From Halobacteriales archaeon (GTDB taxonomy: Archaea; Thermoplasmatota; E2; JACPAO01; JAHFTW01), in NCBI GenBank assembly GCA_020201445.1, contig JAIVGU010000006.1, positions 1 through 10,416 of the forward strand: a stretch of 10,416 nucleotides of DNA, written 5' to 3'. Positions 5,851 to 10,416 of this stretch are shown here, piece by piece. Position 1 is the first letter of the stretch. Every line of letters begins with the position of its first letter. The position numbers were made by a program, and so were the translations under genes. The notes under the pieces are model-generated. The model had not been told where the DNA came from and ran no database searches. It was given only the letters and a program-made list of their open reading frames with translations.

Positions 5851-6272
5851 AGCCCCTCTTGGCCAAGCTCCCTAACAATAAACGCGGCGCCCATCGGGTC
5901 TTGAACGAACGCTAGAGGGTAGTCAATGAGGAAGTCAACGTCATGGAACTGCCCAACGGTTCCCGCAAGTTTGCCAATGCTCCGAAGAAATCTCTGCGAC
6001 TGCTCGACATAATCCTGAGGCGCCTGCGCGAGTAGCGCGTCGATGGCGTCCGATGAGATATGCAAGGGAATCCCATCGTGCAGGTGACGCTCGAAAGCCA
6101 AGCCACGAAGCTTCACAAGTTGTTCTGGGGACAACTCGTCCAGTTGGACGCTGATAGGCCTTTGAAGAACATGGGGGGCGCAGTGGGGGCACTCGACCTT
6201 CGACAGCCGGCCCTCTCCAGAGAGAAGCCACCCTTTGGCTTCTCCAGAGCATAGGTGGCACTTCAGGGTCAT
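5796..6272 (-). CDS. Zinc-ribbon N-terminal part of the frameshifted deoxyribosyltransferase/TIR-like gene
   Basis: This frame encodes 158 residues, of which about 141 are probably authentic. CHLC (5-8) and CPHC (28-31) form a CxxC...CxxC zinc ribbon. A helical region follows, then FLIDYPLAFVQDPMGAAFIVRELGQEGL, a DYPLA-type segment seen before the winged-helix-like linker in longer members of this group. After GQEGL the frame continues for 17 unrelated residues to a stop at 5796, while the expected continuation (ELAG...LRVTAKGW) is in another frame from 5850. One extra T in the TTT run at about 5850 would join the halves into a protein of about 319 residues. ATG 6272 overlaps the stop of the aminopeptidase gene as ATGA, so translation is likely coupled. 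Lower G+C than the aminopeptidase gene. Either a recent pseudogene or a sequence error. Confidence 0.75.
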   Translation of the reverse strand: MTLKCHLCSGEAKGWLLSGEGRLSKVECPHCAPHVLQRPISVQLDELSPEQLVKLRGLAFERHLHDGIPLHISSDAIDALLAQAPQDYVEQSQRFLRSIGKLAGTVGQFHDVDFLIDYPLAFVQDPMGAAFIVRELGQEGLWNLPASRRIRSTTQNTF

Positions 6273-7744
6273 TCCTCCAGAATCCTCTGCAAAACAATCC
6301 GCAGCCCCGCCGCCGTGGGCCCCTTCGCGAAGTAGTCCGTCCCTGAGGTCCATGCCTTGCTGGCGATGTCGAGGTGCGCCCAGGTCGCGTCGCGGGCGAA
6401 GTGGCGCAGGAAGGAGCCGCCGATGCTGGCGCCGGCGCGGATGGTGAGGCTGATGTTCTGCAGGTCGGCGTAGGTGCCCTTGTTGGCCTCGTCGAACTCC
6501 TCCCCCTGCGGCAGTTGCCACGCCTTGTCGCCCGCGGCGCCGGAGTCCACCAGCAGCTTGTGCGCGAAGGCGTCGCTGTTGGACATGAGGGCCACGTAGG
6601 TGGGGCCGACGGCGAAGTCGCAGGCGCCGGTGAGGGTGGCCATGTCGATGATCCAGGTCGGCTTGAAGGTGTGCGCGTGCGCGAGGGCGTCGGCGAGGAT
6701 GAGGCGGCCCTCGGCGTCGGTGTTGAGCACCTCGATGGTGGTGCCGTCCTTGGCGGTGACGATGTCGCCGGGGCGCTGCGCGGTGGGGCCGGGCATGTTC
6801 TCGACGGCGGCCACGATGCCGACGACGCGGTGCTTGACGCCGAGGCGGCCGAGGACGGCCATGAGGGCGATGACGTTGCAGGCGCCCACCTTGTCGTACT
6901 TCATCTCCCACATCTTGTCGCCCGGCTTGAGGCTGATGCCGCCGGAGTCGAAGCAGACGCCCTTGCCCACCACGACGAGCGTCTTCTTGGCGCCCTTGGG
7001 GTGGTGGTCCATCGTGATGAGCTGCTCCTCGTTGGCCGAGCCCTGCGCCACGCCGCACAGCGCGCCGAACCCCTCCTTCCGCAGCTCCGCGCGGCCCTTG
7101 ACCGCCACCGTGAAGCCGTTCTTCCTGCCGCGCCGGGTGGCCTCGGCGGCGAGGAACTTGGGGGTCGCGACGTTGGCGGGGGTGTTGGAGAGCAGGCGCG
7201 CGTCGTTGACGGCCTCGGCGGCGAGGAGGCTGCGCGCGATGGCCTTGCGGATGCTTGGGTTCGGCGGGACCACGACCTGGAGCGTGGCGAGCTTGGGGGG
7301 CGGCGGCGCCTCCTTGCCGTCCTTGGGGGCGGGCTTGGACTTCCACTGGTCGAAGTCGAGCGCGCCGATGAGGGTGCCCTGTGTGACGGCCTGCGCGGCC
7401 TTGGCGTCGGCCCAGGTGTCGGTGACGAGCGTGGTGGCGGCGACCTTGCAGCCCAGCCCCGCCGCGGCGCGGACGCCCAGGTTGGCCAGCGTGCCGATCT
7501 TCTCCTGGCTCAGGCGGGCCTTGTCGCCGGAGCCCACCAGCAGGACCCAGCCCTTCGCGGTGGGGAGGGAGCGGACGGTCTTGAACGCCAGCGAGACCGC
7601 CTTGTTGTCCAGGACCTTGCGCACCGCCTCGTCCTTGTCCAGCCCGAGGAGCTTGAGGCCCGGCGCCCGGCGCTCGACGTCGACGCCCACGATGAACGCC
7701 TCGGCGGCGACCTGCTTCGGCCCGACGGCCACGACCTCGACCAT
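6269..7744 (-). CDS. pepA: Leucyl aminopeptidase, family M17
   Basis: A 491-residue cytosolic, two-metal aminopeptidase that removes N-terminal amino acids from peptides, usually as a hexamer. The N-terminal macro-like domain covers about residues 1-160 and ends in a Pro/Lys-rich linker (KPAPKDGKEAPPPPK, 137-151). The catalytic domain contains VGKGVCFDSGGISLKPG (259-275) and NTDAEGRL (341-348). Metal and catalytic residues Lys261, Asp266, Lys273, Asp284, Asp343, Glu345 and Arg347 are all present, at a constant offset of 11 from bovine lens leucine aminopeptidase (250, 255, 262, 273, 332, 334, 336), so the enzyme should be active. MKYDKVGA (281-288) replaces the more common MKxDMxGA. A TATA-like element lies 26 bases before ATG 7744. 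The stop overlaps the start of the zinc-ribbon gene by 4 bases. The family is sure; substrate preference is not. Confidence 0.95.
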   Translation of the reverse strand: MVEVVAVGPKQVAAEAFIVGVDVERRAPGLKLLGLDKDEAVRKVLDNKAVSLAFKTVRSLPTAKGWVLLVGSGDKARLSQEKIGTLANLGVRAAAGLGCKVAATTLVTDTWADAKAAQAVTQGTLIGALDFDQWKSKPAPKDGKEAPPPPKLATLQVVVPPNPSIRKAIARSLLAAEAVNDARLLSNTPANVATPKFLAAEATRRGRKNGFTVAVKGRAELRKEGFGALCGVAQGSANEEQLITMDHHPKGAKKTLVVVGKGVCFDSGGISLKPGDKMWEMKYDKVGACNVIALMAVLGRLGVKHRVVGIVAAVENMPGPTAQRPGDIVTAKDGTTIEVLNTDAEGRLILADALAHAHTFKPTWIIDMATLTGACDFAVGPTYVALMSNSDAFAHKLLVDSGAAGDKAWQLPQGEEFDEANKGTYADLQNISLTIRAGASIGGSFLRHFARDATWAHLDIASKAWTSGTDYFAKGPTAAGLRIVLQRILEE

Positions 7745-7765
7745 GCCCAGGGCACCGGGCGCGGG

Positions 7766-7776
7766 TTGAAAAGAGA
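7766..7776. promoter_or_regulatory. Shared A-rich promoter element between divergent pepA and the NTF2-like gene
   Basis: TTGAAAAGAGA on the plus strand is the only A/T-rich run in the 59 bases between the divergent start codons 7744 and 7804. Its centre is about 26 bases before the pepA ATG and about 31-33 before the ATG of the plus-strand gene. One TATA-like element could serve both directions, with the purine-rich flank acting as BRE on one side. Confidence 0.45.
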
Positions 7777-7803
7777 CATGACGGGCGCAGGTCTCCTGCG
7801 CCC

Positions 7804-8148
7804 ATGGACCTCGAGGCCCGCTCCCGCGCCTTCACGGCAGCCCTCGGCGACGCCCCCCTGGAGGCGGTGGCCGCCCTCCTGGCCTACCGGGCGGTGTGCG
7901 ACGTGTCGGGCGCGGGGACGCTGGACAGGGAGGAGTTCCTGCGCTGGCTGGAGGACGTCCGCGCGCGGTCGCCCGGCCTGGCGTTCGCCGTGCAGGCCGC
8001 CGTGGTGAAGCGCAACGTCGCCTTCGTCGAGTGGGCGCTCGCGCCGGAGGTGGGGCAGGGGGTCTTCGTCCTGAGCTGGGACCAGGACGGACGCGTCACG
8101 CACCTCGCGCTGCACACGGGGGCGCGGACGCTCGGGCCGGCCCGCTGA
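7804..8148 (+). CDS. Small NTF2/SnoaL-like protein (tentative)
   Basis: A 114-residue soluble protein without signal peptide, transmembrane segment or metal motif. It begins MDLEARSRAFTAALGDAPLE and continues with a helix-rich first half, then alternating hydrophobic strands (LAFAVQAAVVKRNVAFVEWAL, GVFVLSWDQDGRVTHLALHTG). The order of an N-terminal helix with an FTAALGDAPLEAVAALL-type start followed by curved strands resembles SnoaL/NTF2-like proteins, which act as small cone-shaped binding proteins or isomerases/cyclases. I cannot name a ligand or active-site residue. Codon usage is high in G+C like the core genes, supporting a real gene. It is divergent from pepA and convergent with the homogentisate dioxygenase gene. 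Confidence 0.65.
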   Translation: MDLEARSRAFTAALGDAPLEAVAALLAYRAVCDVSGAGTLDREEFLRWLEDVRARSPGLAFAVQAAVVKRNVAFVEWALAPEVGQGVFVLSWDQDGRVTHLALHTGARTLGPAR

Positions 8149-8235
8149 CACAGGGGAAAAGCGGATGGCGGACCTCAGTCGCTTTGCCCCTAGACTTGTC
8201 CCCCACCGACCCATGGATTCCACGGAGTCTGGTTC

Positions 8236-8320
8236 ATCCGCGGGAATCCGCGCCATCCGCGGTTTCGTCGGGGAGAAGCCGCGCCAGCCAAACCGCGGAT
8301 TGCGCGGATGGCGCGGATTC
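8236..8320. repeat. Palindromic ATCCGCG repeat cluster between convergent genes
   Basis: The left arm GAATCCGCGCCATCCGCG (8244-8261) is perfectly inverted at 8303-8320. An inner pair CCGCGGTTT (8257-8265) and AAACCGCGG (8290-8298) extends it, with a 9-base extra unit in the right arm and a 24-base loop. The heptamer ATCCGCG occurs at 8236, 8246 and 8255 and its complement CGCGGAT at 8294, 8303 and 8312, a period of 9-10 bases. The structure lies between the 3' ends of the NTF2-like and hgd genes and could act as a two-way transcription barrier or be a dispersed repeat. Confidence 0.85.
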
Positions 8321-8359
8321 AAGCTGCTTCCATGGGCGTGCCCTCCATGGTTTAGGGCC

Positions 8360-9583
8360 TCAGTCGACGTAGCTGCCCTTCGCGGCCTTGCCGGCCATCC
8401 AGGAGGCGTGGTAGGCCGGGTCCTCCGCCTTGGCGCCGGACTGCGTGACGTGGAGTGGCTTGAAGGTGTCCACCATGACGGCCATCTCGTCGGTCTGCTG
8501 CGCGCCGAAGCTCGCCTCGTAGCGGCCGGGCTGGGGCGCGTGCGGGATACCGGCGGGGTGCAGCGTGACGCTGGCCGGGCCGACCCCTTTGCGGCTGGCG
8601 AACTGGCCCTCGACGTACCACAGCAGCTCGTCGCAGTCGACACTGGAGTGCGGGTAGGGGCACGGGATGGCCTGCGGGTGGTAGTCCAGTTTGCGCGGCA
8701 CGAAGGAGCAGACGACGAAGCTGCCCCTGCCGCCGAGGAAGGTGGTGTGGATGGGCGGCGGCAGGTGGACGAGGCCGGTCTTGGGCTGGTAGTCGTGGAT
8801 GTTGAAGGCGACGGGGTAGGCGGTGCCGTCCCAGCCGACGACGTCGAAGGGGTGGTGCGGCAGGACGCGCTCGGTGACCTGGTCGCCCCGCTTGAGCAGG
8901 ACGGGGAAGCCCTCCTTCGTGCCGTCCGCCTTGTCGGGCTTCGACAGCGCGTGCGGGCGGCGGAAGTCGCGGTGGCTGTAGGGCGCGTCCATCCTGAGCT
9001 GGCCCGTGGGGTTGCGGAAGTTGGAGGGAATCTCCAGCCCGGCGCGGCACTCCATCCACATCACGTGGGTGGGGCCCTTGGCGAAGCGGATGCGGTGGAC
9101 GAGGCCGCGGGGTACCCAGACGTAGTCGTGGCGGCGCAGCTCCACATCGCCCAGCTCGCTGGCGAGGGTGCCGGAGCCCTCGTGCAGGAACAGCAGCAGG
9201 TCGCCGTCGCCGTTGGCCACCAGGCCGGTGTCGGGGACGGTGGGCTGGCTGGTGCCGATGCGCACGTCGTCGTTGCCCGCCACGATGCGCAGCGACTCCC
9301 AGAGCGTGCCCTTGCCGGCGAGGCCGGGGGTGACGAGGTGGCGACGGCGCAGCGGGGCCTCGGCGGGCTGGAAGGTGTCCCTGAGCTTGGAGGCGCGGCT
9401 TGTGACCTCCATCGCGGGGTTGTGGCGCCGGTAGGCGATGCTGTAGCCGCCGTCGAAGCCCTTGCGCGTCAGGCAGTGCTCGTAGTAGACGGGGCAGCCG
9501 TCCGCCGCCGGGTCCGCCTTGGGCCGCTTGAGCTGGATGTGGTGCTTGGCCGGGAGCTTGCCGAGGCGGTGGTAGTCAAGCAT
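8360..9583 (-). CDS. hmgA: Homogentisate 1,2-dioxygenase
   Basis: A 407-residue non-heme iron dioxygenase that opens the ring of homogentisate to maleylacetoacetate in tyrosine and phenylalanine breakdown. Family signatures are HPFDVVGWDG (244-253), PPPIHTTFLG (275-284), FVVCSFVPR (289-297), PYPHSSVDCDELLWYVEG (309-326) and LHPAGIPHAPQPG (341-353). Probable iron ligands are His312, Glu319 and His348. The His-to-Glu spacing is 7, against 6 in the human enzyme, as I recall for many prokaryotic homologues. The N-terminal half forms a second cupin-like domain (GDLLLFLHEGSGTL, 127-140; DYVWVPRGLVHRI, 153-165). No partner genes (4-hydroxyphenylpyruvate dioxygenase, maleylacetoacetate isomerase, fumarylacetoacetase) are in the window. 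ATG 9583 has an A/T-rich element 28 bases upstream. An overlapping out-of-frame ATG at 9600 is not used. Confidence 0.93.
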   Translation of the reverse strand: MLDYHRLGKLPAKHHIQLKRPKADPAADGCPVYYEHCLTRKGFDGGYSIAYRRHNPAMEVTSRASKLRDTFQPAEAPLRRRHLVTPGLAGKGTLWESLRIVAGNDDVRIGTSQPTVPDTGLVANGDGDLLLFLHEGSGTLASELGDVELRRHDYVWVPRGLVHRIRFAKGPTHVMWMECRAGLEIPSNFRNPTGQLRMDAPYSHRDFRRPHALSKPDKADGTKEGFPVLLKRGDQVTERVLPHHPFDVVGWDGTAYPVAFNIHDYQPKTGLVHLPPPIHTTFLGGRGSFVVCSFVPRKLDYHPQAIPCPYPHSSVDCDELLWYVEGQFASRKGVGPASVTLHPAGIPHAPQPGRYEASFGAQQTDEMAVMVDTFKPLHVTQSGAKAEDPAYHASWMAGKAAKGSYVD

Positions 9584-9606
9584 CGCGCCGGCCTAGCCAT
9601 GGGCCC

Positions 9607-9616
9607 TGAAAAAAGA
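9607..9616 (-). promoter_or_regulatory. T-rich TATA-like element for homogentisate dioxygenase
   Basis: The minus strand reads TCTTTTTTCA, centred about 28 bases before ATG 9583. The interval contains no Shine-Dalgarno sequence, again fitting a leaderless transcript. Confidence 0.45.
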
Positions 9617-9649
9617 GCCCGATGCGGCCCACGCCCCTTCTTGGACCCT

Positions 9650-9657
9650 CTTATAAC
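9650..9657 (+). promoter_or_regulatory. TATA box for the Ig-like surface protein gene
   Basis: CTTATAAC is the best TATA match on the plus strand in this gap. It would place transcription start near 9680 and give a leader of about 80 bases, unlike the leaderless genes nearby. A second candidate, GGAAATAC at about 9702-9709, would give a leader of about 30 bases. In either case a GGAGG (9745-9749) lies 12 bases before ATG 9762 and may serve as ribosome binding site. Confidence 0.45.
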
Positions 9658-9761
9658 GTCCCTGTTGCCTTCCTGGAGCTACTTAGGGATTGCTGCGAAG
9701 CGGGAAATACGCTCCAGCCGAACACCAAGGATGTCTCTCTGGCGGGAGGCATCGCAACCCA

Positions 9762-10416
9762 ATGCGCCGAACGTCCATTCTCCTTGGCCTCATGCTCGCG
9801 CTGCCCCTCGCGGTCGCCCCCACGGCGGGAGCCGTCGACCTGTCGGCGAGCATCGTCAACGTCGCGCCCACCATCGTCTCCATCACGCTGTCTGGGCTGA
9901 CCAGCGGCAGCCTGACCCCCGTGGCCGGCGGCAGTGCCACCGTCACGGCGACCGTCGTGGCGGCGGACATCAACGGCTTCAACGACATCTCCGGCGTCAC
10001 GGTGGGCATCATCAGGCCCGACGGGACCACCGTCCACCTGGCGCAGGCGGCGGGCACCTTCAGCAGCGGCTCGCTCCTCGAGGCGACCTACACCAAGGCG
10101 CTCGCCATGAGCTTCTACGACGCCGCCGCGCTCACCACCAGCACCTACAAGGTCAAGGCCATCGCCACCGACGCGGGCGCCCTCACGGGCACCAACGCCC
10201 TGACGCTTGCCACCTTCAACTACGGCCAACTGGTCGCCCTCAACACCCCCTCCACCTTGGACCTGGGCGGCTCCGGCATCAGCCCCGGCGCGGCCGGCTC
10301 CATCACCAGCCTGGGCGTGCAGAACTACGGCAACCAGCAGATCGACACGCAGGTCTCGGGCACGGCGCTGACCTACTCCAGCAGCAGCATCCCGGTCGGC
10401 AGCATCGCCTACAGCC
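9762..10416 (+). CDS. Secreted archaeal surface protein with Ig-like domains (N-terminal part, cut by window edge)
   Basis: The frame is open from ATG 9762 to the window edge (218 codons). Residues 1-24 (MRRTSILLGLMLALPLAVAP, then TAGA) are a clear Sec signal peptide with Arg-Arg, a hydrophobic core and an A-x-A site. Residues about 27-152 form an Ig-like beta-sandwich with ADINGFNDISGVTV (68-81), a DxNGxxDI motif common in archaeal extracellular domains, and IRPDGTTV. From about 157 a second domain starts (LDLGGSGISPGAAGSITSL, then QNYGNQQIDTQVSG), a form often seen in archaeal cell-surface proteins. Thr, Ser, Ala and Gly are abundant and cysteine is absent. It is probably part of an S-layer or cell-surface complex; membrane anchor and full length are outside the window. 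The start is well fixed by the signal peptide. Confidence 0.85.
   Translation, partial: MRRTSILLGLMLALPLAVAPTAGAVDLSASIVNVAPTIVSITLSGLTSGSLTPVAGGSATVTATVVAADINGFNDISGVTVGIIRPDGTTVHLAQAAGTFSSGSLLEATYTKALAMSFYDAAALTTSTYKVKAIATDAGALTGTNALTLATFNYGQLVALNTPSTLDLGGSGISPGAAGSITSLGVQNYGNQQIDTQVSGTALTYSSSSIPVGSIAYS

Noticed and set aside
5840..5856. Programmed -1 frameshift joining the two halves of the deoxyribosyltransferase/TIR-like gene
   Set aside because: The GGGCTTTGG context does not fit an X-XXY-YYZ slippery heptamer, and no clear downstream stem or pseudoknot was noticed; mutation or sequence error is simpler.
5796..7835. A 679-codon minus-strand frame running from upstream of pepA into the zinc-ribbon gene
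   Set aside because: The part over pepA is a low-complexity shadow; only the last 158 codons, from ATG 6272, are a real coding segment.
6374..8008. Long plus-strand frame over pepA
   Set aside because: It is a Gly/Ala/Val/Asp-rich antisense shadow of pepA and has no support of its own.
8236..8320. CRISPR array
   Set aside because: The units are only 7-9 bases long with no spacers and form one large palindrome; no cas genes are present.
8173..8366. CCTCAGTCG direct repeat at 8173-8181 and 8358-8366 as a target-site duplication of a small mobile element
   Set aside because: A 9-base match in a few hundred bases can arise by chance, the right copy lies over the end of hmgA, and the palindrome ends do not abut the repeats.
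9673..9717. CTGGAGC/GCTCCAG inverted repeat as a leader RNA hairpin upstream of the surface protein
   Set aside because: Only 7 bases pair across a 31-base loop, and the left arm would lie at or just before the predicted transcript start.

Overview
The window reads as a piece of a high-GC archaeal chromosome. Two core genes show this: srp54, and the start of an archaeal/eukaryal-type phenylalanyl-tRNA synthetase alpha subunit. Promoter layout agrees. Most genes lack a Shine-Dalgarno sequence and instead have an A/T-rich TATA-like element centred about 24-29 bases before the start codon, as expected for leaderless archaeal transcripts. The SRP54 P-loop wording, an M17 aminopeptidase, homogentisate dioxygenase and secreted Ig-like proteins would fit an uncultured Thermoplasmatota lineage, but that placement is an inference.

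Layout, left to right. Positions 1-542 (-) hold the N-terminal 180 codons of pheS, running off the left edge. Positions 584-1987 (-) encode a putative lipoprotein with five Asp-box (BNR) motifs, probably a beta-propeller. A 214-base noncoding stretch follows. Positions 2202-3062 (-) encode a secreted, acidic protein with nine repeats of about 24 residues and 20 cysteines in its mature part; I do not recognise the family, and it is the most novel-looking gene here. Positions 3149-4486 (-) are srp54. Between srp54 and the aminopeptidase gene lies an accessory block, all on the minus strand: a hicB-hicA toxin-antitoxin pair (4520-4959) in which hicA appears to start with CTG, a small very basic unknown protein (5042-5287), and a zinc-ribbon plus nucleoside-deoxyribosyltransferase/TIR-like gene (5314-6272) split by a frameshift. 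Positions 6269-7744 (-) are an M17 leucyl aminopeptidase with a complete active site. It overlaps the split gene by 4 bases and shares one A-rich promoter region with a divergent NTF2/SnoaL-like gene (7804-8148, +). An 85-base palindromic repeat cluster separates that gene from convergent homogentisate 1,2-dioxygenase (8360-9583, -). A secreted Ig-like surface protein begins at 9762 (+) and runs off the right edge.

Functional picture: housekeeping translation and protein targeting (pheS, srp54), peptide and aromatic amino acid breakdown (M17 peptidase, homogentisate dioxygenase), cell-surface proteins (BNR lipoprotein, Cys-rich repeat protein, Ig-like protein), and a compact conflict/defence-like insertion (hicBA, basic protein, deoxyribosyltransferase/TIR-like gene). 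The Cys-rich protein gene and the split gene are visibly lower in G+C than their neighbours (about 45-60% in hand-counted lines, against about 62-67% in srp54), which suggests transfer.
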